Positions 36,401-46,858 are shown, counted from the first letter of the stretch. The stretch is DNA of 64,000 nucleotides from Mesostigma viride (GCA_009746045.1 RPFO01000065.1:7662362-7726361), one strand, 5' to 3'. Made by a program: numbers and translations. The notes: generated from the letters alone by a model not told the origin.

Positions 36401-37233
36401 AAGTCACTCATGGCGAAGCGTGCCTTTCCAGCGCCTTGCTGTGAAGGCAAGACGGTTCTAGCGACACTGTGGATTGGAAAATTGGTGGCTGCCAGCGTGG
36501 GCTCTGTGGGAAATGCCGGCTACCCGTGGCAGTAGATCACACGTCGTTCGCATGCTATTGGCTAGTAGATCGCCGTATTTGCGTGGTATCCGCCTAGCGT
36601 TGGCTTTAGTAGTATATTAGCATGGTTCTGGCCTGGTAGTAGCACGGTGTAACTAATGAAAAAAAAAATGTTTTTAAAAAGCGCATTATATTCTTGTACT
36701 CTAATGCTTGCATGGTATTCCATGACCTTGTAATGCGGACCATGGGAATGAAGGGGCCCACTTGGCCAGCTGGAGGCAGAGGCTGGCAGAGATTAGCATG
36801 GAAATGACTCCTGCTGCCAGTGTGTGAGCCCACCTTGTTCTTGTTTAAATTAGTTTTGTTTTTTAGTGACTGGGCTCGAATTGCAGGCGGATGTGCAGGT
36901 ATGCAAGGCGGTGTTTTGGAACTTGGCCATGGGGTGCAGCCAGGGCGGCACTGGTTACGAGTTTGATGTACGACAGAACCACGCAAGGGTAGAGCAGCGT
37001 TATTCGACTCAATGGCAGGGCAGGTACTGGCTAGGTACCCTAAACTAACGCACGCAAGTGTGTGGCTACTTCTTACCCAGCTAATCTCACATTCTCTGCG
37101 TGTCAACGGGCATCATGGTCAAATGGTGAACTGATCCGCAGGGCTCGACACCGTGATCGTCATCCGGCCTGGAAACAAGCCACTGCCAGCGAGCCACGGG
37201 CACCGGACCGTGACTTCGCTTCTGGACGTTTAA
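27436..37233 (+). CDS. DEP1: DEP1: methylthioribulose-1-phosphate dehydratase / enolase-phosphatase fusion, ten exons
   Basis: Exons by eye: 27436-27689, 27912-27999, 29913-30008, 31337-31456, 32175-32264, 33103-33321, 33628-34041, 34529-34638, 35747-35871, 37142-37233 (1608 nt, 535 residues plus stop; phases all fit). It catalyses two steps of the methionine salvage cycle. Residues 1 to about 235 are the MtnB dehydratase, an aldolase-II fold: [15 protein letters not shown] near 37, zinc ligands H126 and H128 in [10 protein letters not shown]151 in [12 protein letters not shown], and H201 in [12 protein letters not shown] linker of about 55 residues follows (about 236-289). Residues 290-535 are the HAD-type enolase-phosphatase: D295 and E297 in [33 protein letters not shown] at 430, FFDT-like YFDTRIG, CTDILEE near 490, and IRPGNKPLP near the end. 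The order and fusion match plant DEP1 (about 500 residues). Introns 2 and 5 appear to use GC donors. Intron 3 onward holds decayed copies of exon edges. Confidence 0.92.
28829..29141. mobile_element. Foldback or MITE-like repeats in DEP1 intron 2
   Basis: AGTCATTACCACGTTAAGTT at 28829 is answered by the inverted AACTTAACGCGATAATGACT ending about 28955, enclosing a further inner palindrome (AAGTTGCGACGCCG ... GGCGGCGACCGCAACTT). A second copy of the right half follows at about 29087-29141. It is short, noncoding and AT-arm/GC-core, as in foldback MITEs. Confidence 0.6.
29214..29284. repeat. Tandem repeat, unit tttatggaaatactt
   Basis: About five units of 16-20 bp in DEP1 intron 2. Confidence 0.75.
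30066..30243 (+). repeat. Decayed copies of the DEP1 exon 3 donor edge
   Basis: Exon 3 ends GAGTTCAAG|GTAATA at 30008. The following intron contains GCGTTCAAGG near 30072, GCGCTCAAGGTAGTATG near 30122, GCTTTCAAGGTAACAT near 30147, and a longer copy at 30213-30243 (ATGCAAATGCGTCTGAGTTC then AAGGTAAC) that also matches the upstream exon bases. Confidence 0.7.
31240..31275 (+). repeat. Decayed copy of the DEP1 exon 4 acceptor edge
   Basis: GACCGCCAGGTCACCCAG at 31240-31257 is identical to 31328-31345, the true acceptor and exon start, 88 bp downstream. The next 18 bp are similar with substitutions. Confidence 0.8.
31870..31960 (-). other. Possible tRNA-derived repeat (weak)
   Basis: On the minus strand there is a B-box-like CCCGAGTTCGATTTCC, with TTAATTAA nearby. 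No full cloverleaf can be folded by eye. It may be a SINE fragment or chance. Confidence 0.2.
32409..32462 (+). repeat. Decayed copy of the DEP1 exon 5 donor edge
   Basis: GTATACTGG ... GTGGACAACTGGG ... GCCAGGGCGAAGACCAG mirrors GTGTACATCTGG ... GGGGACAACTGGG ... GCCAAGACGCAG at the end of exon 5, which lies about 200 bp upstream. Confidence 0.65.
33494..33527 (+). repeat. Decayed copy of the DEP1 exon 7 acceptor edge
   Basis: GCAGGACTTGATCCTGGTCG matches the true junction ACAGGACCTGATCCTGCTCG at 33624-33643, and CCATCAAAG matches the following ACATCGAAG. The displacement is about 127 bp. Confidence 0.75.
35507..36022 (+). repeat. Copies of both DEP1 exon 9 edges in the flanking introns
   Basis: Upstream, 35507-35553 (GCAAGCTGGAGTC ... 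TACGCCAAGTCTCTGAG) resembles the start of exon 9 (ACAAGCAGGAGTC ... TACGCTGAGATCTGTGAG). Downstream, 35982-36022 (GAGGCCAACGCTGCCAAG ... CCGGTGGCCTTGA) resembles the end of exon 9 (GAGGCCAGCGCGGCCAAG ... CCGGTGAGCTTGA). Confidence 0.65.
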
Positions 37234-37299
37234 TCTGTGAAAAACAATACTGCGGCATTGTAGCTAGTATTCATGCAATGGATATCATGACGTGTGTGC

Positions 37300-38060
37300 G
37301 CCATTCATTCATTCATTCATTCATTCACACGCCTCCGTTGGGAGAGTCACGGGGTACCAACTTTTGAGTTGGTACCTTCATCCCTGTTTGCTGCACAGCA
37401 AGAAGTGTGCATGGGACCCGCCCCCTCTCTCGTTGCCTTGAAAGGCAGGCGACAGATTCAATAAAACTGCTCACTGGGAGAGTCTAGCAACTTCAGTGGG
37501 TGCAATAAAGCTTCGACATAGCAAAAGCATAGCTGATGCAGTAGGGCTGCCCCATGGTCCAGTGGCCACAGATAGGCTTGGAACTCATTTAGAGGTACCG
37601 GTTGGGAGAATATAAAGGCCTCTTCCGGAGCCTGAGGGGGTTTAGGGGCATAGGTACCAGGTTTCACCCACAACCCCATGTGTGCGCCATGTAAATTAGT
37701 GAAAAAAGTCGATCACAGTCCTCGGGCCTGGGCAGCCCAGCGCTGATCTCTGTTGGACATACGTCAGTTTGTCTTGCAGAGCCTACATTATGTCACATTT
37801 CTAGCTGCACTATCTGCGGGGGCTCTATCTGTGGGGGCTCCGCGTGTGACCGCGTATGGCACTCATAGCGATTCGGGCCGTGGTGCCCACAACCCTGTAA
37901 GTAGGACCTAGATAGCTTACATCATCCATTCCATCCCATGTCCCCCTCCCACTGAGGACTTATACTCACGTGACACAGTGTCATGTGCATGGGCATATTA
38001 ATTAATTAATTAATTAAACACGTGCTCCCGTTGGGGAGTCACGGAGCACCGAAGTGCCTG
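37300..38060. repeat. Spacer after DEP1 with retroelement-like hairpin tails
   Basis: (CATT)n at about 37304-37326 is followed by a CGCCTCCGTTGGGAGAGTCACG tail. At about 37964-37990 a CACGTGACACAGTG-type palindrome lies beside (TTAA)n at 37998-38018, then the GTGCTCCCGTTGGGGAGTC and ACGGAGCAC hairpin at about 38025-38049. No coding region is seen. These look like 3' ends of severely truncated insertions. Confidence 0.55.
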
Positions 38061-40113
38061 TAATCCCTGTGTGTGCACTACAGGAGAAAGGGCAGAGACC
38101 CCCAGTCTCCTTCACGCCAAAGGCATGCCACAGCTGCATTCGTGCGCTCTAGCTAAACGGACACGCTAACGATCTGGCAAACTAGGGGTGCAACTGTGGA
38201 TGGGCATATGCCACGGAGTACTATGCTAATCTCATTAGTAAATAATTACACGAAAGTTACAAATATCATCTGCATCATGCCCCAACCAGTATAGTCACTA
38301 GAGGGGGATAGAATTCTCATCTGAGCTGTCCTCTACTGTAGTGGCATGCATGAGGGTCGTGGGTGGTCTCTGCCCCCTTTAATTCCCTCCGGCCGCTGTG
38401 CACACTAGCTCCTAGGGATTAAAAGAACCCTGGTGCTCCGTGACTGATCCAAACGGGAGCACTTGTTTAATTAATTATAATTAATCAATTACTGTGACAT
38501 GCATGCATGCCATCTATGCTCGTGGCATTGATACATCAAAGGCGTTAATAACAGAACAGCAGAATTTTATGTACATAAAAACAGTATAGTGTAGCATCAC
38601 TTGAGGCAAGCAGCAAATAGTCAACTAAAGGCTGCCAGTGGTATATAAACTACTGTGCGGTTTCCGAGAACTTTATTAACTGCGATCAACTGCATGCAGC
38701 TGCACATCATGCCTGCCGATGATAGCAAGTCGTGCGCCCACTGGGCGCCCGTGCTGCGTTGACGCCACAAGCATTCCAAAGTCGAGAAAAAATTGGGGAA
38801 CATGGGCAGGGGATACGCAGGCATCAAGTAAGGCCCAGACTAGCCATAGCGGCATGGTCACAAGTCTGGCCTATCATCCACCCACACAGGCGACAAATGC
38901 ACGGGCTGAACATCCATACGACAAGTCCTTCCAAGACGTTGGATCGCCATGCGTCCAGGAATAGTTGTCTCACTTCATGCAACTTAGTTATCGAGGGCAC
39001 GGAATTCCTTTTATTCTCGCGGCCTTCAGAACCAGACGCCCCTCATGAGGGTGCGAGCAGCTTGAGGGTAGGCCACGAACATCGCCATTTTGTTCATTTG
39101 GCCACCACCAATGATGACCCTTCCCCCCCCCCCCCCCCTCCCCATCGCCCAGGTCACCACGCTCAGCTAGTCAAACTTTTCTCCTCCCTAGGATCGACCT
39201 CCTATGGAAAAAGGTGAAACAAGAGGAACCTCTGTGTTTTCCATTTGCAGACTGTCCTGGTGAGCACAGGGTCATGGCCACCGCATGGTGCACCGCATGT
39301 ATGCCATAGGCCTCGCTGCTGTGCCAAACCACAGCCCTCCGTAATCTCTGCTCCCTCTCAAAAACATGTCAAGCTGCTCCCTCTCGGAACATGTCAAGCC
39401 GCCACTGGGAGCTTCCATCGTAAACCACACTTTTATAGTGACAAAGCTTCACTAGTAACCACGCTCCAATAGTGACCACCGCTTGTCAACACCTTGTCTC
39501 AACGCGGCTCTCCTTGAGATCTGCAACTCCCCCCCCATGACTCTCCAAGATACCACTCCCAGGCCTCACACCAGCTCCTGGCGCAAAAGGGGCTGCCCCG
39601 CGAGGCCGTAGCCTGGAACCCACTGGTCGCTATACGGGTCACTATAACCGTCGGGTGGTTGCCTCGCAAAGCGCTAGAACGGGCCCGCGGCTCAAGTGGG
39701 CATGGTGCCATATCTTCGCCACCGCCTTCCGCCACATCCCTCCTCTCTGCTACTCCCCACCACATCCCTCCTCCCAGCGGCGAGCACGCCCTGGACATGT
39801 CGTTGCGCCCAATCGCCCAAGTGTTGCCTCCGTCGCAATCGCCCAAGCCCCACGGCTGCTCCCCGCCGCACAGCCCTCCTCCATCCTGTGCCCTGGGGCT
39901 AACCTCTCCACCCCTGGGAACCATTGATACCGCGGCTCCCACCACAGGGCATTCACGGCTGCTCGCCGCCACAAGCGGCGATTCTCGTCACTGTTGCCCC
40001 CCACACACACGTGGCCATTCCCCTCACTGCTGCTCCCCGCCACATGCAGCAGTTTTCCTAATGGCTGCACCCCACCACATCCCTCCTCACCGCTGCGTCC
40101 CCGGGCTTCACTC
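38061..40113. other. Spacer between DEP1 and the Aha1-type gene
   Basis: It has one + orientation hairpin tail (GTGCTCCGTGAC ... GGGAGCACTTG plus TTTAATTAATTATAATTA at about 38431-38480) and, at about 39720-40100, imperfect repeats of ctgctccccgccacatccct. I searched it for the missing C-terminal half of Aha1 and saw none. Confidence 0.45.
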
Positions 40114-42073
40114 TCACTGCTGCTCGCGGAACTCCTTGACAAACTGCTCCAGCATCGCAAACACCTGGCCCCGCGTCTTCTCGACCGCCGCCTTGAGCGC
40201 GTCCTGGGCCTCCCCGCTCGTGTCGCTGGAGACGGAGAAGCCGTACTCGTCCACCTCGGTGTCGTTGGCAAACTCGGTCACTTTAATCTCCCCCTTGAAT
40301 ACCTCGCCCGCCTTGCTCTTGGTGGGCAGGGAGCCTTCCCACCCGAGTGTCAAGCACGCGTCGAAGAGGTGCAGCTTCTTGTTGCCCTTGCGTGTGCTCA
40401 CTGAGACCTGGTTAGATAGGACATAATGATGGGTTCGTCAGGATAACAATGGGTTAGATAGGATGTAACAATGGGTTAAGTAGATATAACGATGGGTTAG
40501 ATAGGATGTAATGATGGGTTAGATAGGATATAACGACGGGCTAGATGGGATATAGCGACCCAGGGGACAAGGGGATTGCGTGTGCAACAAGACCGGGCGA
40601 TGTAAAGGCATGTTGGGGGATGTGGTGGTCGAGGGGGCAGGAGGGGGGATGCTTAGCCCATGCTCACGGGGACCCTGGGGGTTGATTACAGCGAGACGAG
40701 CGTGTTCGTGTGCCAAATCTTGGGGGAAGGAGAGAGGAAAGAAAGGCTTAGCACGTGCTCACCTCCCCCTAGAATGACTCGAGCTCGTTGACACACATAC
40801 GAGTACACATACACGTACAAGCCCCACATGCCCACGTACAAGCCCCCCACACGCACGCGTATGAGAACCAACAGGAGAGATAGAAAGGGCAGCACCGAAC
40901 GCTGCTCTCATATCAGCAGAACATTTTAATGCTGAAAGGCGCTCACCTCCCCCTGGAAGGACTTGAGATCGGTCACACGCGCGTAGCCCTCCAGCACGCC
41001 CATGTCCGCGCGAATACCGGCAGACTCAATCAGCTCGCCGATGCGCTTCTTGGCCCAGGGGGTTAGGTCGCGCTCCTCCCTGCCAGGGTGAGGGCCAGGG
41101 TGAGGGCCACGGTGGGGGACGCGATGAGGGGTTGGCGCGGCACAGTGCGTTTGGCGGCGACATGCCATGCGAGTGAGGGGGTCTCTTGTGCATAGGAGAA
41201 CGAAAGAAAGATCCGGCGAGATTGGCGAGCCGAGAACGATTTGCTTTCACGCATCACGGCATAAATGTATGGCCCCTTCACGAGGTGGAGCCATTGCTTA
41301 ACGCAACGCTTCAAAATATTTCAAAGTTGGCCGGTTTGTTGCCAGGGCCGAGAGTGCAGTTTGGGGCCCGCTGCAAATGGTGACACATCCGCAAGATGCT
41401 TTTCAACGCACAGTCATATCGCCAACAGCTGTGCCTGCACCTTGATGCAGAGAGAGTAGCCTGTGACTTGCCCCCCTCCAGGCAGTGAGAGAAGCTTGGG
41501 CGCCCTCCCTGCTTCTCAATGTGTGTTGAGGGTTGATGGTTCCTTTCTTGGGACCCACGTGACGCAGTCGTGTGCTTTATTAAGAGGCACGGCAAGCGGG
41601 TGCGCAGGGCACACAGCAGGCATGCTCACATGCATGCATGTGCTTTACCTAAGCCTGACTGGTATCAATGAGCCAACCATTTAACCTTATATCTCGACAT
41701 GCAAGGAAAGAGAAGTCATAGGAAGACCCCCCCCCCCCCCCCCTTAAAATTGCCAATGCGCACAGAAAACAACAGGTAACAACCACAGGCAAATGCGAAC
41801 GCCTGCAGCAGGGTGGCACGTTCCTGAAAATGCCGGTCTCAAATCGCATCGGTATGTGGTGTAGCCATGTTGTTAGGCTGCAAACCAGGCACCGTGTTGA
41901 AGACAGGTGTGTAAACCGATGTTTGCAAATTGACAGTTTGTGTGCATTGTGAAATTTATTTTCTAATAAACAACGGGTGGTTGATAAACTTACCAGTGCC
42001 AACCATTGATATTCTTGCCATCACTGCGCTCTTGAACAAGCCAGCGAGGATCCCCCTCCCCCCACTTCGCCAT
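40114..42073 (-). CDS. AHA1: Aha1-type Hsp90 ATPase activator, N-terminal domain only (Hch1-like), three exons
   Basis: Minus-strand exons: 42073-41994, 41079-40947, 40407-40114 (507 nt, 168 residues plus stop; phases 2 and 0). Aha1-type co-chaperones bind the middle domain of Hsp90 and stimulate its ATPase in the cytosol. Exon 1 gives the family start MAKWGEGDPRWLVQERSDGK and NINGWHW, with the Trp codon split by the intron. Exon 2 gives EERDLTPWAKKRIGELI and YARVTDLKSFQGE. Exon 3 gives VSVSTRKGNKKLHLFDACLT, LGWEG and VDEYGFSVSSD. The TGA after EFREQQ falls where the N-terminal domain ends. The usual C-terminal START-like domain is absent, as in yeast Hch1. A missed downstream exon cannot be excluded. 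Minisatellites in introns 1 and 2 start right at the acceptors. Confidence 0.88.
40408..40556. repeat. 22-bp minisatellite in Aha1-type intron 2
   Basis: About seven imperfect units of gggttagataggatataacgat. The unit nearest the exon overlaps the acceptor (minus-strand CCTATCTAACCAG), so the array appears to have grown from the splice-site sequence. Confidence 0.75.
41445..41590. repeat. Dispersed CACGTGACGCAGTC repeat, copy 2
   Basis: It shares GCAGTGAGAGAAGCTTGGGC and GCCCTCC with copies 1 and 3 and ends in GGTTCCTTTCTTGGGACCCA followed by CGTGACGCAGTCGTGTG. It lies in intron 1 of the Aha1-type gene. Confidence 0.6.
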
Positions 42074-43428
42074 GAGTGTCTCTAAGAAACGAGGCGGTGG
42101 CGTTCAAGGTCCAAGAGTACCAGGGCCCCTGTGGCAGACCGCAATGAATATACACGTCACAAACTCCACCGACCGTGTCAGCCCATTGTCTGCGGATGAA
42201 TCCCATTACCAAGGCCTACAATGGCGTTGGTAGAACGTTGCGCAGGCATTCGCCGAAAAGTGGGGAAGACATTTAGTCACACGAGCGTTCCACAGAAAAA
42301 AAATCAAGCGACGATACAACATTCCCTGCCAGTGGTGAGTACCAGCCGCCCGGAAAAAAAGCTACACGATGTCATTTAAAAAAAATTCGGGTGCAAGGTA
42401 CTAATGCCGACTGCTTCTCTACCATAATGTCCCTCTCTCCAGTCTCCTTGCAGAAACACTCCCATGCCCTTTCATTGCTCCTCCCGGCAGTTTACAAGAA
42501 GGATCTTCCTATATTGGATATTGGATGTGCCGTGATGAGCGATCAAAGCGATCGAAGGCATGCCTGCAGACATCAACTGTTTAAGGATGCATCCCTCTGG
42601 GACAACCATTTCACTCACTTGATCAACTATATACTGACTTGATGCGCGCACTGTTGAGAAGCACTGCGATTTCTTTCAAGATGACGTCCGAAAGGCACTC
42701 CATTCAGGCGTCCACACCAGCCATGAACTAGTAAATCCCTTTTCCAACAACCAAAAATTCCTTCGTGACAAATTTATGCAAGCCAGGCTTAACAAATGTT
42801 TATAAATGCACTAGCGGACTGGTGAAAATGGACGATGGGGCTGGGCTCAGAGAGCGTTTTCAGTCCTATTTGGCAGCGTGGTTAGACCCGTCGTGACTCG
42901 TGTGAGTCGTGTCCTCTCGTCGATGTGTCATTCTGCAACTTTCTGGAGTCTTGGCCCGCGGCGACCCGCCATTGTTTCGATGATTCCGTACTTAGAAATG
43001 TCTGCGTTCTAGCAGGGTGCTAGTATTTATTTACCATATCAAGCCACGTCAAACGGATTTGCCGCTAGACGATCAAGTTCGTACTCTCGCCGGACTCTCT
43101 GGCTCGCGTCCGGTGGAAACTGGGGAGCTAGAATAATCTGGAGATTGTTCATATAGACGAATGCCAGCAGAATCACTCGAATGTAAACAGGTTGCCCGAG
43201 TTCATCTCGCGCGGGCGATGCATGGCAGCACGTTCCAAGTTCCAACCTTCCAACGTGGGCATGGCACATTTATAAATCTGCACCTAATTAGTATAATTAT
43301 GTGTGGCCCCATCATTTCGCCCCAGTTAAGGGGTCCTTGCTGTTGCTTATAACTATTGTCAAGTGAGTTTGCAAAGGAGTCTGCTCTATAGTTTACAAGG
43401 GAGCTTGAGGTGCTAACTATTTCAACAA
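42074..43428. other. Divergent promoter region between the Aha1-type gene and P5CR
   Basis: The two genes start back to back, 1.36 kb apart. No further gene is evident and no clear TATA-type element can be assigned. Confidence 0.4.
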
Positions 43429-44246
43429 TGGCACCTGTTAATGCGAAGATCGGTTTCATTGGATCAGGCCAGATGGCAGAGGCACTTGCGAAAGGCTTCA
43501 TCGCTGCAAAGGTCGCGAATGCGTCGCAAATCTATGCAACAGACGTGGTCCCTGTTCGCCGAGACGTCATGGCTCAAATGGGAATCACTGCGTTCGAAGA
43601 CACGGCCGACGTCGTCCGTAACAGCGACGTCGTCTTCGTGTCCGTGAAACCTGACAACGTGCCTGAGGTGCTCCAAGCCCTGCGTAGCTCTGGCCTCCTG
43701 ACCTCCCGTCACGTGGTAGTCTCCATCTGTGCCGGTGTCACGCTGCAAGCTCTCGAGACCAACATGGGGGATGTTCCGTTCGTGAGGGTCATGCCAAACT
43801 ATCCCTGCCTCGTGGGTCAGACCGCCGCCGGCATGGCCCTGGGCACGCACGCGAAGCCGGAGCATGGCGCCATCGTGTCCACCCTACTGGAAGCCGTTGG
43901 CAAGGTCCACATCGTCAAGGAAAAGCTTCTGGACGCGGTCACGGGCCTAAGCGGCAGCGGCCCGGCCTTTGTGTTTGCCATCATCGAAGCGATGGCCGAT
44001 GGAGGGGTTTACGCGGGGCTGCCCCGTGACGTGGCGACCTCCCTCGCCGCGCAGACGGTGCTCGGGTCCGCGCAGATGGTCCTCCAAACGGGCAAGCACC
44101 CAGGCTTGCTCAAGGACAGCATCTGCTCCCCCGGAGGGACGACCATCGAGGGGATGCTCGCGCTCGAAAAGGCGGGCGTGAGGGCGGGCGTGATGGAGGC
44201 GGTCATCGCGGCGGCCAACAAGGCCACGGCGCTAGGCAAGCGTTGA
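43429..44246 (+). CDS. P5CR: Pyrroline-5-carboxylate reductase
   Basis: Single exon, 271 residues from the ATG at 43429 plus stop; ACAATGG is a good start context. An in-frame GTG upstream (43410) is not conserved. The enzyme reduces 1-pyrroline-5-carboxylate to proline with NAD(P)H, the last step of proline synthesis. Residues 5-20 are the Rossmann dinucleotide motif (AKIGFIGSGQMAEALAKGF), followed by VFVSVKPDNVPEVL, VVVSICAGVTLQALE, FVRVMPNYPCLVGQ, the hallmark TGLSGSGPAFVFAIIEAMAD and GGV, and KDSICSPGGTTIEGMLALEK near the end. The length matches the family (about 270-280). There is no organelle leader, so a cytosolic enzyme is likely. The sequence looks close to plant forms. The absence of introns contrasts with most neighbours. 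An AATAAA lies about 65 bp after the stop. Confidence 0.96.
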
Positions 44247-45230
44247 CCAGAGTCGCCTGAATGGGAGATGCGGCTGTTTACATCACAGCTTCCTTTTCGC
44301 AGGGACTAGCTTGAATAAACAAACACACTTGCCTGTGCTCGCCGGTTAGAGATAAAGACATAGTTTAGGAAACATGGCTGCAATGGGAGCTGTAGCCTGT
44401 ATGGGTACTTACGACTCTACGTACAGTGTTCCCATCGATCCAGTCCACCTTTTATAGAAATAATTCCGTGACTCCCCAATCGGAGCACGTGTTTAATTAA
44501 TTTATTGATTAATTAACTAATTATTAATAGAGATAATTACGGTTGCCAATTTGTATCTCTCCATTTAAAATGCATGCCCCGGCTGGGGGCTGACATGTGC
44601 AAGAACCAATTCGTTGACCATGCATGAACGCGATCGATGGATCGCTCCAGTTCTAGGACTGTAGGAATTAAATGCCTCCAATCACATACAGAAATGTTAG
44701 ACAGATAGATGCAGGCCGCCGCTCATGCACGGGGGACAGGACAGGTGCAGATAATACTTTCTTTCCAAATTATGGCGCAGAAAATCATGTGTGATCAAAG
44801 CTTCCCATCCGTGTTTTATTGCAATCGGCGGATGAAACCAAGGAAAACGAGCCAAACTTCCACAGCAAAGAGCTGTCTTCAAAACAACCTACTTACTAAC
44901 ACGTACTGGTCAACATTACCACAGTAGCCACGCTTCCCTGGCCTTCAGCACTTTCGTTCTAATGATGCAACTGCCCATCTGATCCGTTACGTGTCTCCAG
45001 TATCATGTAAGCTGTAGCATAAGCTGATCCGTATAGGGGGTGCTGCTGATGGGACATGAAACTGCGAGTGGCCAATGCGCGTGTGCAGATGCATGCACCA
45101 TGCAACAGTCAGTATCAACTCAAGACAACCAGATTATTGTCGCTGAGGGGACGGCATGTCCCACCGTGCCAGCAGAATCCAAGGGGCTTGCATTCCCTAG
45201 TCCTGAGGATCTGCTACGTGCATGTCTCAT
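44247..45230. other. Spacer after P5CR with a hairpin tail
   Basis: CCGTGACTCCCCAATCGGAG and CACGTGTTTAATTAATTTA at about 44465-44502 form a + orientation hairpin plus (TTAA)n tail. No gene is seen in the rest. Confidence 0.5.
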
Positions 45231-45237
45231 CCAGGGG

Positions 45238-45408
45238 TTAACCCCTGGCAAGCACCGAAGGAGGTGGGTGGTACTGGGTGCGGTCCCCCACCACCGCAGC
45301 GGGCGCCCCAGGGGACCCCAGGCGGGGAGACCCTCCGCCCAGGGGGCTGAAGCCTCGGCGACCGGATATGGACCTCCTGCGCCCGGGTGGCAGCAGAAGG
45401 AAAAATAC
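45238..45408 (-). CDS. Candidate last exon of the CTL gene (uncertain)
   Basis: A GC-rich block preceded on the minus strand by CACTTGCAG at 45409. In the phase left by CTL exon 15 it reads 56 codons to TAA with a Pro/Gly/Arg-rich tail. CTL proteins usually end about 20-30 residues after the conserved DTLYLCF block, so a short cytosolic tail is expected, but this particular tail is not conserved. It could equally be noncoding. Confidence 0.25.
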   Translation of the reverse strand, partial: VFFLLLPPGRRRSISGRRGFSPLGGGSPRLGSPGAPAAVVGDRTQYHPPPSVLARG

Positions 45409-45861
45409 CTGCAAGTGGGTAGGAACACAACGGGCAGCATCATACCCATGAGAACGGGGAGCTTTTAGGGGGGAACGCAATCGGCAGCATTACACAATTG
45501 TGGGTACATGCGTGCACATGGCGAAGAGCATGCCCGCATGTGCCACATCAACATGACGTAAGAATGAAATGCTGGGTGCGTTCATAATTAACTAATCTAC
45601 ACGTAGACTGCGTCACGTGAGCATCAGTCCTCAGCCGGTGTGTTGGTGAACAAGGTCGACTGCGGATGCCGCACGCCTTTAACCCGCCACCCCTGGGTCT
45701 AACATGAAGCAATCGCTGAATTTATTTGTACACCTTGTATTTAGAACAAGAACCTCCGGCATCCTGTATGTTTTCAAGGTATTATTAGCAAGGATGTCTG
45801 TGTTCATGGGTAGCCACCCTTTTTTTTCCTTCTTGCACCGTGGATGTCTGCGTGGTAGAAG

Positions 45862-46136
45862 AAATGCCACACCTTACAAAAGAAAAGCTACGTCTAACAG
45901 ATGCGGCAGCCCACATAAATGCCACACCTTACAAAAGAAAGGAAACGTCTAACAGATGCTGTAGCCCACATAAATGCCACACCTTACAAAGAAAGGCAAC
46001 GTCTAACAGATGCTGTAGCCCACATAAATGCCACACCTTACAAAGAAAGGCTACGTCTAACAGATGCTGTAGCCCACATAAATGCCACACCTTACAAAGA
46101 AAGGCTACGTCTAACAGATGCGGTAGGCCACATCTC
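45862..46136. repeat. About 54-bp minisatellite, five units
   Basis: Units begin AAATGCCACACCTTACAAAG and contain CGTCTAACAGATGC; later units are nearly identical and the first two diverge slightly. Both strands have repeat-derived open frames. Confidence 0.85.
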
Positions 46137-46313
46137 ATGAACCCATCCGCTGCATGCACGTTCGTACGCCAACTCTAGCCGCCCCACCCCACCCTGCCCA
46201 CATCGAGCATCAAGTGCATCGTGGCAAGTGATACCCGACATCTGCAACGGGGGCAAAATGCCAACTCTGGCAACCTCGAGAGCGCAATACTGCATCATGT
46301 GTGTGTGGTCACA

Positions 46314-46811
46314 GTAGTGTAGTGTAGTGTAGTGTAGTGTAGTGTACTGTAGTGTAGTGTAGTGTAGTGTAGTGTAGTGTAGTGTAGTGTAGTGTAGTGT
46401 AGTGTAGTGTAGTGTAGTGTAGTGTAGTGTAGTGTAGTGTAGTGTAGTGTAGTGTAGTGTAGTGTAGTGTAGTGTAGTGTAGTGTAGTGTAGTGTAGTGT
46501 AGTGTAGTGTAGTGTAGTGTAGTGTAGTGTAGTGTAGTGTAGTGTAGTGTAGTGTAGTGTAGTGTAGTGTAGTGTAGTGTAGTGTAGTGTAGTGTAGTGT
46601 AGTGTAGTGTAGTGTAGTGTAGTGTAGTGTAGTGTAGTGTAGTGTAGTGTAGTGTAGTGTAGTGTAGTGTAGTGTAGTGTAGTGTAGTGTAGTGTAGTGT
46701 AGTGTAGTGTAGTGTAGTGTAGTGTAGTGTAGTGTAGTGTAGTGTAGTGTAGTGTAGTGTAGTGTAGTGTAGTGTAGTGTAGTGTAGTGTGTGTGTGTGT
46801 GTGTGTGTGTG
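46314..46811. repeat. (AGTGT)n pentanucleotide array plus (GT)n
   Basis: About 475 bp of perfect tgtag units with one tgtac variant near 46345, followed by about 24 bp of GT. The His/Tyr/Thr frames on the minus strand are artefacts. It lies just 3' of CTL exon 15. Confidence 0.95.
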
Positions 46812-46829
46812 CATTTGCTCATGGCCAGC

Positions 46830-46858
46830 CACCCACCTCGTGCACGTGCAGGGCAGCA
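46830..46858 (-). repeat. Decayed copy of the CTL exon 15 donor edge
   Basis: CCACCCACCTCGTGCACGTG followed by CAGGGC matches CCACCCACCTCATGCACGTG followed by CATGTC at 46904-46929, which spans the true donor, about 75 bp away. Confidence 0.75.

Noticed and set aside
36867-36898. Extra DEP1 exon ([10 protein letters not shown]) before the last exon
   Set aside because: It has AG and GT edges, but including it breaks the phase into the last exon. Exon 9 joined directly to 37142 restores the conserved [14 protein letters not shown]. It may itself be a weak echo.
40114-40401. A separate 95-residue gene starting at its own ATG
   Set aside because: It is the last exon of the three-exon Aha1-type gene. 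The true family start MAKWGEGDPRW lies at 42073.
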